Shown: positions 53,577-62,244, counted from the first letter of the stretch. The stretch is DNA of 64,000 bases from Nitrosomonadaceae bacterium (GCA_002721545.1 PBKR01000011.1:109034-173033); one strand, 5' to 3'. Notes: a model not told the origin generated them from the sequence alone. Numbers and translations are program-made.

Positions 53577-54006
53577 GGGAATCGAGCAATTATTATCTTG
53601 AATAGTTAGGGTAAATTTTTTATGAAACTATATAAAAAAAGATTTCACACTGTTTTCATAGGCTTGATGCGAGATCACTTTTTCTAATAATAAAACCTGT
53701 TAGGATTTGCATAGATTCAAGTGATTTTGTAATGATAAAGAAGATTGGTATTAAAGAAATTTTTAGATGTGTTATTAGTCACTATCCTAGCAAGGTACTA
53801 AGTATTGATTTAATCTGCTTTATTTCCTCCAAGAATAACAAAATATAGTATTTGTTACCCTTATTTGTTCCCTATTGCTCTTTAAATGAGCGTAAATTCT
53901 CATATAATATAGCTAGCGTATTTTATTCGGTTAGTCGAAAAAAACTATTTCCAAGGAGGCTCTTTTAGTTTTAAGAAAAAATATTGTATTTTCTTAGTTA
54001 GAGGGT

Positions 54007-54030
54007 TATACTATATGCAACTATGTTGCA
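54007..54030 (+). promoter_or_regulatory. Candidate zur promoter -10 and adjoining palindrome
   Basis: A -10 box TATACT (preceded at 17 bases by TTGTAT) is followed four bases later by the palindrome TGCAAC-TAT-GTTGCA, 12 bases before the regulator's ATG. The position suits an operator for self-repression, but it does not match the usual proteobacterial Zur box well. Confidence 0.4.
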
Positions 54031-54042
54031 AAATAAATCAAA

Positions 54043-54465
54043 ATGCTAGCTAATTTTTATGACCAGGCGGAAGAGATGATCTCCCAAATCGGAGAACGAG
54101 TCACTTCCAGAAGAGTTCTTATTCTTAGTATTCTGCTTGCCGAGAAGCAGGCTATTTCCCATAGTGAAATTGAAGAACATATAACTGATGATAAAAAACT
54201 TAACCGCGTTACGCTTTATCGAATCCTTGAATGGTTAAATAAGAATGGGTTGATTCATAAAATAGTAAGTGGTGATCGAAAGTGGCGTTTTCGTGTCAAT
54301 ATCTATAGTGGTCTACATAAGCATGCCCATTTTAAATGCTTAAGATGTTTAACAGTTATATGTCTAAATAATGTAAAAGCTGAATATAACTTGCCTTTGC
54401 CAGAAGGTTATCAGTCTCAGGAAATGGATCTGACTATAAGAGGTCTTTGTGCAGTATGTTCCTAA
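54043..54465 (+). CDS. Fur-family regulator, probably Zur (zinc uptake regulator)
   Basis: The 140 residues have an N-terminal winged helix, with RVTLYRILEWLNKNGLIHKI as recognition region near residue 55, and a C-terminal dimer and metal domain. HKHAHFKCLRCLTVICL and the final CAVC provide the paired cysteines of the structural zinc site. The neighbouring small His/Cys protein and ZnuD-like receptor favour Zur over Fur, but metal choice cannot be read directly. It heads the plus-strand metal island. Confidence 0.8.
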   Translation: MLANFYDQAEEMISQIGERVTSRRVLILSILLAEKQAISHSEIEEHITDDKKLNRVTLYRILEWLNKNGLIHKIVSGDRKWRFRVNIYSGLHKHAHFKCLRCLTVICLNNVKAEYNLPLPEGYQSQEMDLTIRGLCAVCS

Positions 54466-54492
54466 ATAATAGTTAATTCTCATAGAATTGTA

Positions 54493-54819
54493 ATGTTAAT
54501 ACGAAAATTCCTTTATTTTGCTTTGGCGATAACGATCGTGTCAGTGCCAGTTTTCCAGGCAGCACATGCGCTAACTCATGTTTCTGATATTGATACAATT
54601 AGTTATATTCAGGTTGATAATGACCATCAAGAAGATGATGATTTTGATCAAATATGCTTAGATTGCCTTGCGTTAACGGCGTTTACTATTGTTGCTGCAA
54701 TTTTTAACTATTTCTTAATCAATCTTATTAGGCAGGGTGTTTTATGTAAATTAAGACATATGCCTATCCATGTTCATTTCTTTTCAAAATATCATAAACG
54801 AGCACCCCCGCTAGTATAG
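54493..54819 (+). CDS. Small membrane protein with His/Asp-rich and CxxC region
   Basis: A 108-residue protein: an N-terminal signal or anchor (FLYFALAITIVSVPVFQAAHA), then an acidic, His-containing loop (DNDHQEDDDFDQ), CLDC, a hydrophobic segment LALTAFTIVAAIFNYFLINL, and a tail ending KRAPPLV. The RAPP ending and CxxC resemble small DUF2946-like proteins found beside metal receptors. The loop may bind zinc or copper. It lies 27 bases after the regulator and is probably in the same operon as the receptor. Function is not known. Confidence 0.6.
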   Translation: MLIRKFLYFALAITIVSVPVFQAAHALTHVSDIDTISYIQVDNDHQEDDDFDQICLDCLALTAFTIVAAIFNYFLINLIRQGVLCKLRHMPIHVHFFSKYHKRAPPLV

Positions 54820-54908
54820 TTTCTGACGATTTCTCTTAGTTATTCTTTATCTATATCTATTTATTGTAATAGATTATTAAAGCCAGTTTATAAATTTGGG
54901 GGTGTTAA

Positions 54909-57059
54909 ATGTCGCAAAGGAAAAAAAGCATTTTTAATTTAAATGCAACATTGTTGCTATTAGTCCATTGTTTCTCATTTATGAGGACTAAATATTGCAT
55001 TTGGTGTAATGCAGGGTCTGTTTTGGTAATTTTAAAAAACTTAGCTGCTTTAGTTTTAGTTTTATTCTGTATGAAACTAAGTATTCAAAACGTACAAGCT
55101 GATGATAAGCATCCTCATAAACAAATAGAATTACCAGCAGTTACAGTACTAGCTAGCCCATTTGAGAGTCATACTGAATTAAATATGGCTCAGCCAGTTA
55201 CTATATTAAAAGGTGATCGATTACTACACAAACAAGAATCACAACTAGGAGATACTCTATCAGGAGAGCTTGGTGTTGCTTCCAGTTCTTTTGGGCCTGG
55301 AGCAGGTCGACCGATTATTAGGGGATTAGATGGTCCACGAATTCAAATCTTGGATAATGGTATAGATACGCTGGATGTGTCATCTCTCAGTGCAGACCAT
55401 GCTGTTACAATTGAATCGATTAATGCTTCAAGAATAGAAATTCTACGCGGCCCCTCAACACTCATGTATGGTGGGGGTGCAATAGGTGGCATAGTGAATG
55501 TAGTTACTAACAAGATTCCTAGGAAGATATTTAAGAAATCAACTGGTAGTTTTGAAGGGCGTGGAAATACATCTACACAAGAGAAATCAGGATTCTTTGA
55601 TATAAGTAGGAGTATCGGTAATCATATATCATTAAATGCTAGTGGTTTTAGGAGAAAAACTAATGATTACGGTATTCCTGGAAGGCAAAATAGAAATGAA
55701 CCAGACCATGGTAAAAAAGGGGTTGTCAAAAATAGTGGGATAGATACTGGAGGAGGGTCCATTGGCGCATCAATTATAGGTTCAAGAGGATATATAGGGG
55801 GATCACTCTCACGAACGGAAAGTAAATATGGGGTTCCTAGTGAAGAAGCACCAACGATTGATCTTGTAAAGAATCGTTATGATATAGCTGGAGAATTAGC
55901 TCGCCCTGTTATTGGTTTTGAAAAAATGAGAGTGAAGATGGGATACAGTGATTATCGGCATACAGAATTTGAAAGTACAGGTGAGGCAGGATCAGTTTTT
56001 GCTAATCAGGGAATTGATAGTCGAGTCGAACTTATACATAGACCAGTAAAAGGTTGGAAAGGTGTAGTTGGCGTTCAAGTTAAAGATCGTGATTTTTCTG
56101 CAGTAGGAGAAGAAACGATTGTACCAAAAACAAATTCAAGGAATACCAGTGTTTTTCTGATTGAAGAGCGACATTGGAATAATTTCCATCTTGATGTGGG
56201 TGCGCGTTATGAGCATGCATCAGTAGATCCAAAGTCTGCTGACAATTCTCGTAAGTACGACCTTTATGGCGTATCGATTGGTGGGAAATGGCAACCTATA
56301 GATGGATATAGTATTGGGCTCTCTGGAACTAGAGGGCAGCGTGCACCGGAAACAGAAGAGCTCTATTCAAATGGCGCGCACCATGCCACAGAAACGTTCC
56401 AAACTGGCGACAGTACACTTAAAAAAGAAACCTCAAATAATCTTGATCTTTCATTAAGTAAAAACTCAGGGGCGATAAGGTGGAAGGGAAATTTCTTTTA
56501 TAATTATTTTGAGAACTATATTTACTATGCTAATACGGATGCTGATAGCAATGGTATCGCAGACCGTGTTGATGAAGAGGGTGCTGTAGACCCAGATGGG
56601 GAACTTCTAGTTCAGAACATTGCTCAGAAAGGTGCAACTTTTTATGGAGTAGAAGCAGAAATAAAGTTTATTTTTAAACCTAAGGTATTAGACTTGCGTC
56701 TCTTTACAGATTATGTGCGTGCAAGACTAAATAGTGGAGGCAATATACCCCGTACTACTCCACAAAGGTTCGGGCTCGAATGGAATCATAGATCTGGCCC
56801 TTGGAAACTTAATTTAATGACTACTCATATATTAAAACAAAATAAACGTGCAGATTTAGAGACAAGTACTAGTGCGTATACAATGATAAATATATTTGCT
56901 GGTTATACTATGAAAATGGATCGATCTACTAAGCTTACAGTTTTTTTACAAGGTAAAAATTTAATGAATGAGGATATACGTATTCATAATTCATATCTAA
57001 AAGATTTTGCACCGCGTCCAGGTCGTGCTCTTGTACTAGGGTTTAGAGGGAGTTTTTAA
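54909..57059 (+). CDS. TonB-dependent receptor, ZnuD-like
   Basis: Outer-membrane receptor. A long N-terminus with a hydrophobic stretch (LAALVLVLFCM) precedes the TonB box-like ELPAVTVLAS. The plug domain has LGDTLSGELGVASSSFGPGA, RPIIRGLDGPRIQILDNGID and EILRGPSTLMYGGGAIGGIV, which match ZnuD-type zinc receptors. The 716-residue barrel ends GFRGSF with terminal aromatic. A G-rich ribosome site precedes the ATG. Zinc as substrate is inferred from family and the Zur-like neighbour; copper is a possible alternative. Confidence 0.88.
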   Translation: MSQRKKSIFNLNATLLLLVHCFSFMRTKYCIWCNAGSVLVILKNLAALVLVLFCMKLSIQNVQADDKHPHKQIELPAVTVLASPFESHTELNMAQPVTILKGDRLLHKQESQLGDTLSGELGVASSSFGPGAGRPIIRGLDGPRIQILDNGIDTLDVSSLSADHAVTIESINASRIEILRGPSTLMYGGGAIGGIVNVVTNKIPRKIFKKSTGSFEGRGNTSTQEKSGFFDISRSIGNHISLNASGFRRKTNDYGIPGRQNRNEPDHGKKGVVKNSGIDTGGGSIGASIIGSRGYIGGSLSRTESKYGVPSEEAPTIDLVKNRYDIAGELARPVIGFEKMRVKMGYSDYRHTEFESTGEAGSVFANQGIDSRVELIHRPVKGWKGVVGVQVKDRDFSAVGEETIVPKTNSRNTSVFLIEERHWNNFHLDVGARYEHASVDPKSADNSRKYDLYGVSIGGKWQPIDGYSIGLSGTRGQRAPETEELYSNGAHHATETFQTGDSTLKKETSNNLDLSLSKNSGAIRWKGNFFYNYFENYIYYANTDADSNGIADRVDEEGAVDPDGELLVQNIAQKGATFYGVEAEIKFIFKPKVLDLRLFTDYVRARLNSGGNIPRTTPQRFGLEWNHRSGPWKLNLMTTHILKQNKRADLETSTSAYTMINIFAGYTMKMDRSTKLTVFLQGKNLMNEDIRIHNSYLKDFAPRPGRALVLGFRGSF

Positions 57060-57068
57060 TTCTGATAT

Positions 57069-57112
57069 ACTTCTAGAGAAATTTATTTAGCTAAATCATT
57101 AGAAGTTTTTTT
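57069..57112 (+). terminator. Candidate Rho-independent terminator after the TonB receptor
   Basis: Arms ACTTCTA and TAGAAGT flank a 24-base loop, followed by a run of seven T. The stem is AT-rich and the loop is long, so strength is uncertain. It would separate the receptor from the oxidase gene. Confidence 0.4.
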
Positions 57113-57180
57113 CTTGTTGTTTCTTGATCTACTATAAGGTCTAATAGATTTGGCAATTCTAGTACAAACAAAATTTAAAA

Positions 57181-58170
57181 ATGGTTATTAATTTTAGGTA
57201 TGACAATAGAATTTTTATTCTATTTTTTCTGGCAATAGGTATTTTATTCTCGTTTCAAGTAGAAGCATCGGTAAGAGAATATTGGATTGCTGCAGAAAAA
57301 GTATCTTGGGATTATGCGCCCTCTGCGCAGAATCAGATTGTGCCTGATGAAGGTCTTGGAGTTTGGGGTGGTTCCTTAAAATACAAAAAATATCGTTATA
57401 TAGGCTATACAGACAATACCTATGCTGTCCCTGTGCCTCAAGATGATTGGATGGGAATATTAGGCCCACAGATACGGGGTGTAGTGGGAGATAATATAGT
57501 TGTTCATTTTTTAAATAGGACAGATCGTCCACTATCTATGCATCCTCATGGGGTACTATACAGCAAAGATAACGAAGGAGCTGATGGCCATAGTGCAGGG
57601 GCGCATGTTTTACCAGGAGAATCTTATAAATATATATGGGCTGTTGATGAGGCTTCTGGTCCAGGGCCCAATGACCCTTCATCAATTGTCTGGCTCTACC
57701 ATTCTCATGTTCTAGGGGAGGAAGAGATGAACTTGGGTTTAGTTGGTGCGATTATTATTACCAGAAGAGGAATGGAAAGCTCTCCTTCGAATCCTTCTCC
57801 GTATGATGTAGATCATGAATTTATTTCATTATTCATGATTTTTAATGAGGAAAATGGTGAAGAAAGTGGATTAAAACATGCAATTAATGGCCGTATTTTT
57901 GGCAACCTTAATGGATATAGCACTAAGATAGGCAAGCGTGTGCGATGGCACGTAGCAGCTCTAGGTAATGAACAGGATAACCATACTATTCATTGGCATG
58001 GGCAAACAGTTCTTAATCAGGGGCATCGAACTGATGTCATAGAGGTGTTTCCTGCTAGTATGGTTTCGGTTGATATGATTCCTCGTTCGCCAGGCAATTG
58101 GCTTGTACATTGTCATGTTAATGATCATATGCTTGCAGGAATGTCTACACGTTGGCATGTATTGCCCTGA
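57181..58170 (+). CDS. Two-domain multicopper oxidase, ceruloplasmin-like
   Basis: A 329-residue exported oxidase; signal peptide ends about residue 29 (VEAS). All copper ligands are visible: the trinuclear site has H121/H123 (MHPHG), H174/H176 (YHSH), H271/H273 and H310/H312, and type-1 copper has H268, C311, H316 and M321 (HCHVNDHMLAGM). Domain 1 lacks the type-1 cysteine, so it is a type B two-domain form, expected to be a homotrimer. REYWIAAEKVSWDYAPS and MGILGPQIRG resemble ceruloplasmin and hephaestin repeats, so ferroxidase or cuprous oxidase activity is plausible. Two cytochrome genes follow. Confidence 0.88.
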   Translation: MVINFRYDNRIFILFFLAIGILFSFQVEASVREYWIAAEKVSWDYAPSAQNQIVPDEGLGVWGGSLKYKKYRYIGYTDNTYAVPVPQDDWMGILGPQIRGVVGDNIVVHFLNRTDRPLSMHPHGVLYSKDNEGADGHSAGAHVLPGESYKYIWAVDEASGPGPNDPSSIVWLYHSHVLGEEEMNLGLVGAIIITRRGMESSPSNPSPYDVDHEFISLFMIFNEENGEESGLKHAINGRIFGNLNGYSTKIGKRVRWHVAALGNEQDNHTIHWHGQTVLNQGHRTDVIEVFPASMVSVDMIPRSPGNWLVHCHVNDHMLAGMSTRWHVLP

Positions 58171-58243
58171 ATATGAAACATGTTTGAAAAAGAAATATTA
58201 AGACATAACTGCGATTAACATTAAATCATTCTTGATATTAAGC

Positions 58244-58951
58244 ATGAAATATTGCTGCCTAATTATTCCCTTATTTATTTCAAATTTAGTAAATGCATCA
58301 GGAAGTTTATCGATTACTGTACCCGATACAATGGAAGAGCGGGTGAAGGCATGTACTATTTGTCATAATAATAAAGATAGAATAGGTCGTGACGCATATT
58401 ATCCGCGTATAGCTGGTAAGCCTGCTGGTTATATTTTCAATCAATTAAAACATTTTAGGGATGGGCGGCGCTATTATCAGCCTATGGCTATTCTGCTTGA
58501 AAATATGTCAGATGAATATATGCTAGAAATAGCGCATTATTTTTCTTCCTTACAGTTGCCATACCCACCACCTGAAGAAATTAGTATGCAACCAGAAGAA
58601 ATTGAACATATCAATATGCTTATTCGTTTAGGGGATCTAGATAGGAGTATTCCAGCATGTCAATCATGTCATGGAAAATTATTAATGGGGATTAAGCCAT
58701 TTATTCCAGGCTTACTTGGATTACCGCTTGCTTATATTTCTGCTCAATTCGGGAGTTGGCGTAATGGAGGGTTAATGCGAGGCCAAGATTCTAATTGTAT
58801 GTCAGAAATTGCAAATTTACTTACTGATAAAGAGGTTGTTGCTATTGCAAAATGGCTTGCTATGCAACCCGTATCTGGGGAGCCAGATCAATCTGAATTA
58901 CTTTTACCTAAGCTTTTTCATCGTTGTAGTGAACTTATGTATTTGAAATGA
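58244..58951 (+). CDS. Di-heme cytochrome c, c4-like
   Basis: I start at ATG 58244, giving 235 residues with a signal peptide ending NLVNASG; the track's TTG is four codons upstream. Two class I cytochrome domains carry CTICH near residue 37 and CQSCH near residue 139. Sequences such as YYPRIAGKPAGYIFNQLKHF and PFIPGLLGLPLAYISAQF are typical of cytochrome c4. Candidate axial methionines lie in QPMAILLENMS and NCMSEIA. It overlaps the next gene by four bases, so the two cytochromes are co-translated. Confidence 0.87.
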   Translation: MKYCCLIIPLFISNLVNASGSLSITVPDTMEERVKACTICHNNKDRIGRDAYYPRIAGKPAGYIFNQLKHFRDGRRYYQPMAILLENMSDEYMLEIAHYFSSLQLPYPPPEEISMQPEEIEHINMLIRLGDLDRSIPACQSCHGKLLMGIKPFIPGLLGLPLAYISAQFGSWRNGGLMRGQDSNCMSEIANLLTDKEVVAIAKWLAMQPVSGEPDQSELLLPKLFHRCSELMYLK

Positions 58952-60258
58952 AAAGTATACAGTATGAATCTAAGATCTATATACAGAGGAAAATAGTATC
59001 AGCATGTAGTTTTGCGGCATCTTTTTTCATTCTATTATCATTGTTTGGATCTGTTTTTGCAGATCCTATACAACCTGCCCATCATATTTCTAATCAAAAT
59101 AGATTAGTTGGCTCATATCTTGCTCGAGTTGGAAACTGTATAGGGTGCCACACTGCTAGGGGCGGGGATTTATTTGCTGGTGGAAGAGAAATGCATACTT
59201 CATTTGGAATTTTTATTACACCGAATATAACGCCAGATAAAGAAACAGGAATTGGAAATTGGGATAAGAGTGATTTTTGGAGGGCTCTTCATCAAGGAGA
59301 ATCTCGTAATGGTCGTATGCTTTATCCTGTTTTCCCTTACCCTCAATATACTAAGATAACAAGGAAAGATTCAGATGCAATCTTTGATTATCTTATGTCT
59401 CTGAAGCCTATTGTAAATGAGAATGCTCCTAGTAGAGTTTTCTTCCCATATAATTTAGAGCCGCTTTTGTATATATGGAGAAAACTTTATTTTAAAAAAG
59501 GAGTATTTAAACCAGATTTATCTAAAAGTAAAGAATGGAATCGAGGTGCTTACTTAGTGGAAGGACTTGGACATTGTAATTCATGTCATTCTTCTCGTAA
59601 TTTATTAGGAGCAAGTCAGAAAACAAAGCATATTGGAAAGAAGATGACAGGTATGGGTTGGTATGCGCCATCCTTAATTTCTAGACTAGAGGCGGGTAGT
59701 AGAGGGCTGGAAATAAATGAGATTATTGAACTTCTTACATCTGGCATATCTAAGAATGCGGTAGCTTCTGGCCATATGGCAACCGTGATTAGGCAAAGCC
59801 TTCAGTTTATGTTGCCACAGGATATACGTGCTATTGCTATATATCTTAAATATATTGGAAGAGAAAATTCTGATATTGCACCTGCAGAGAGTTTTCCAGT
59901 TTTATCTAAGAAAGTACGTAGCCAGCTTTCAGAAGGAGGTAAGATATATACGAAATACTGTGAAGGTTGTCATCAGTCTTCTGGTAGAGGTATTCCTGGT
60001 ATTTATCCGCCACTAGCAGGAAATCGAAGTGTGACTATGTCTTCACCCCTTAATACAATATTAAGTGTTATGCATGGAGGATTCCCACCAACTACAATTG
60101 GAAATCCACGGCCATATGGGATGCCACCTTTTCAGCAAATATTTCATGATAAAGAAATAGCCCTAGTAGTTTCTTATATCAGGAATGCATGGGGAAATCA
60201 TAGTAGTTTAGTTACAGAAATTGATATTGAACGAAGTAGAAATAGTAACAGAGATTAA
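58948..60258 (+). CDS. Tri-heme cytochrome c, dehydrogenase-subunit type
   Basis: A 436-residue protein with a signal or anchor near residues 20-38 and three haem sites: CIGCH near residue 64, CNSCH near 209 and CEGCH near 338. The layout and segments such as GIFITPNITPDKETGIG match cytochrome subunits of PQQ alcohol or GMC-type gluconate dehydrogenases. No dehydrogenase is adjacent; instead it sits behind the oxidase and c4-like cytochrome. It may carry electrons between these and the quinol or terminal oxidase chain, which is inference. Confidence 0.86.
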   Translation: MKSIQYESKIYIQRKIVSACSFAASFFILLSLFGSVFADPIQPAHHISNQNRLVGSYLARVGNCIGCHTARGGDLFAGGREMHTSFGIFITPNITPDKETGIGNWDKSDFWRALHQGESRNGRMLYPVFPYPQYTKITRKDSDAIFDYLMSLKPIVNENAPSRVFFPYNLEPLLYIWRKLYFKKGVFKPDLSKSKEWNRGAYLVEGLGHCNSCHSSRNLLGASQKTKHIGKKMTGMGWYAPSLISRLEAGSRGLEINEIIELLTSGISKNAVASGHMATVIRQSLQFMLPQDIRAIAIYLKYIGRENSDIAPAESFPVLSKKVRSQLSEGGKIYTKYCEGCHQSSGRGIPGIYPPLAGNRSVTMSSPLNTILSVMHGGFPPTTIGNPRPYGMPPFQQIFHDKEIALVVSYIRNAWGNHSSLVTEIDIERSRNSNRD

Positions 60259-60279
60259 TAAAAATTTAATTGATTCTCT

Positions 60280-60807
60280 TTAATACCGGAATGGATAATA
60301 CCAACCTCTTCGGAAAAATGGATAGCTATAATAACCATAGGGATGCCACCCATATTTACCATGTCCATAACGGTTGTTCTGCCGTTTCGGCCATAAATGG
60401 ATACCTATAGATTGTATCAATGGAACTCGAATAATTTTTTTCCCTACAGTACGCTGGAGATCACCATTCAATTCCCCTACAACACTAATTTCATTGTTTT
60501 TTGAGTAAACTACTGGATCAAGAAACTCTGTACTTTTAATTACGAATCTCCCACCGTGTTCTTCACTTACTTGAGGACGCCCTGAATAATCTAAAGGATA
60601 TGAGAGTACTTGAATTAGGCTAAAATTCTTTTCATTTTCTACATCTATAATAATACCGCCCCACCGAATTAGAGTATTTCTGTGGGCATCAATATTCTGA
60701 ATGGCCTGTGAATAGGTGACATCCACTACATTTATATTCTGTATTGCTTTAGGCATGCTAGTACATGCGCCTAGAACTAGACAAAGAAGGCATAAACATA
60801 CTTTCAT
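60280..60807 (-). CDS. Slp-family outer-membrane lipoprotein
   Basis: The 175-residue protein has a lipobox (LVLGAC, Cys about 15) and the Slp pattern YSQAIQNIDAHRNTLIRWGG then IIIDVENEKNFSLIQVLSYP, SGRPQVSEEHGGRFVIKS. The C-terminus is a Tyr/Gly/Arg/Phe-rich tail (WHPYGYYSYPFFRRGWYYPF), as in some betaproteobacterial Slp proteins. Slp is starvation-inducible in E. coli; regulation here is unknown. It is convergent with the cytochrome cluster. Confidence 0.85.
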   Translation of the reverse strand: MKVCLCLLCLVLGACTSMPKAIQNINVVDVTYSQAIQNIDAHRNTLIRWGGIIIDVENEKNFSLIQVLSYPLDYSGRPQVSEEHGGRFVIKSTEFLDPVVYSKNNEISVVGELNGDLQRTVGKKIIRVPLIQSIGIHLWPKRQNNRYGHGKYGWHPYGYYSYPFFRRGWYYPFRY

Positions 60808-61205
60808 ATTTTCTCCAGAAATATAAAAAATACTTAATCATATAGGTTACAGGAAGATGTAAATTACATAACCTAGAAATAGCTATTAACAGAAAGTATG
60901 TTGAATTTTTTTATTGTTAGCTCTGCTTTGAAATAAATAGATCTTCAAAGAGAGCTAGTATTCCATTAATTCATTTTCTGATAGCAATGTACTAACTTGC
61001 AAAGAGATATATTGCAACTGCTGTAATAAGTATTTTAAGAACTGAAATTACAATAACATGATTAGTAGGTATTGATATATGCTTTTATTGAATAATACAG
61101 TATGATGTAAAAACAGTTTAATATATATAGTAATATATATAGTATGGCATCGTATTAGTGCTTCTAAAGAATGTATTGAGGCATGTCTATAAATATAAAT
61201 CATAT
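60808..61205. other. Gene-poor region with short tandem repeat
   Basis: About 400 bases between the Slp gene and the small membrane protein. It includes two TTGCAA words flanking a nine-base spacer near 61000 and a two-copy 12-base repeat (listed separately). No convincing gene or RNA was seen. Confidence 0.4.
61119..61142. repeat. Two-copy tandem repeat of TAATATATATAG
   Basis: A perfect 12-base direct repeat in an AT-only stretch, near the start of the small membrane protein gene. It may supply alternative -10 boxes or be a slippage site. Confidence 0.6.
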
Positions 61206-61442
61206 ATGAAAATTAATGTTTTTGAAGCTGCTAGGCGTATTTCAAGGCTAGCAGCTGCGACTTGGATGATTAGTTGGATGGTGTTAGCGCTAAATAATAA
61301 TATGCAAGGGGATCCTATTTACTTTGCTATTGTGTCATTTGGGGGCCTTTTTTTTATTCTGATGGTTACTTCGATAATTGGCTGGATTGTGCGCAAGTTT
61401 ATGGGGATTCCTGCTAGAAAAGATAGAAAGGTAATTAATTGA
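61206..61442 (+). CDS. Small two-helix membrane protein
   Basis: With the ATG at 61206 it is 78 residues; the track's GTG start is 16 codons upstream and cannot be excluded. Two hydrophobic segments are visible, LAAATWMISWMVLAL and AIVSFGGLFFILMVTSIIGWIV, followed by a basic tail KFMGIPARKDRK. I do not recognise the family. It is followed by a small lipoprotein gene after about 60 bases, so these may share a transcript. Confidence 0.55.
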   Translation: MKINVFEAARRISRLAAATWMISWMVLALNNNMQGDPIYFAIVSFGGLFFILMVTSIIGWIVRKFMGIPARKDRKVIN

Positions 61443-61502
61443 GAAGTCTTGCTAGCAAGGTGCTCTATAGGTATTTAAAAGATAAATATAGCAATCTAAA
61501 AA

Positions 61503-61757
61503 ATGAGACGAGCAAATTTATTAATTATAATGACATTATTTGGTTGTGCATCTACTCCATACAATGGAAAATATACACTAAATGGCGATGAAAATATTGA
61601 TTACAGCATTGAAAAGAAGCAGTGCCAGATACAAGCAACAGAGCAGGCAATTCAAAAATTAGATGGAAATACAATTGGTTCTACTTGGATGTTAAGTAGG
61701 AGAAATAATATGCTTGCTTGTATGAAAGAAAAAGGGTTTAAGTGGAATCAAGAGTAA
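61503..61757 (+). CDS. Small lipoprotein
   Basis: An 84-residue protein with a lipobox (LFGCAS, Cys about residue 15). The mature part has a repeating charge pattern, ending RNNMLACMKEKGFKW; two further cysteines (QCQI and ACMK) could pair. It resembles many short envelope lipoproteins with a C-terminal CMxxKGF pattern, but no function is known. Confidence 0.65.
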   Translation: MRRANLLIIMTLFGCASTPYNGKYTLNGDENIDYSIEKKQCQIQATEQAIQKLDGNTIGSTWMLSRRNNMLACMKEKGFKWNQE

Positions 61758-61896
61758 ATAACATTATGATTTGATTATTATTATTTGCTAATTCATTAGA
61801 ATGTGCCATATAATTTTTATTTGATGGATTAGATTATTCGTTTTTTGAAAAAATATTTATACTTGTAATTATATTTTATGCCCATATATTCATAAT

Positions 61897-62097
61897 ATGA
61901 AAAAGATACTTTCCCTTTCTTCTAAAACTAAGAAACGAGTTCTTGTTCTAACTGAAAGCCCTGATGGTGACGTTGATTGGATAGATGCTGCTGAATTGGC
62001 GGAATCAGTTGGGATAACTTATGAGCAGTATCCAGCTTGGCTAAATTCTATGCATGAGTTAGGAGCAGTAGCGATATCAGATAGAATGGCACATTAA
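61897..62097 (+). CDS. Small unknown protein (66 residues)
   Basis: A basic N-terminus (MKKILSLSSKTKKRVLVLTE) and a helix-rich body (DAAELAESVGITYEQYPAWLN, then a short SMHELGAV segment). The body could be a small winged-helix or adaptor fold. No signal peptide is convincing. No ribosome site stands out. I do not recognise it and rate it as a likely but unproven gene. Confidence 0.45.
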   Translation: MKKILSLSSKTKKRVLVLTESPDGDVDWIDAAELAESVGITYEQYPAWLNSMHELGAVAISDRMAH

Positions 62098-62244
62098 ATT
62101 TAGTATTCCTGCTCTATTTTATTATTAAACTTTAATTACTAAGTGTAGTCTTAGAATTATTCTTCATTGTTTGTTCAATTGTAGATGATAGATTATTTTT
62201 AAAATAATAGTGAGTGTATATTTCGTACTTATATTAGATAAGAT

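Larger units (their letters stand above)
53056..54042. other. Gene-poor AT-rich stretch with DnaA boxes
   Basis: About 990 bases with no convincing gene. It holds a three-box DnaA cluster at 53542-53576 (listed separately), a lone one-mismatch box at 53376-53384, a very AT-rich segment around 53265-53340, and a short GC-rich islet near 53410-53430. Further right a TATAAT at 53903 is followed by AAGGAGG at 53953 without an open frame. The region ends at the zur promoter. Confidence 0.5.

Noticed and set aside
53732-53848. 38-codon open frame MIKKIGIKEIF... in the DnaA-box gap
   Set aside because: No ribosome site, no recognisable features, and frequent short frames are expected in such AT-rich DNA.
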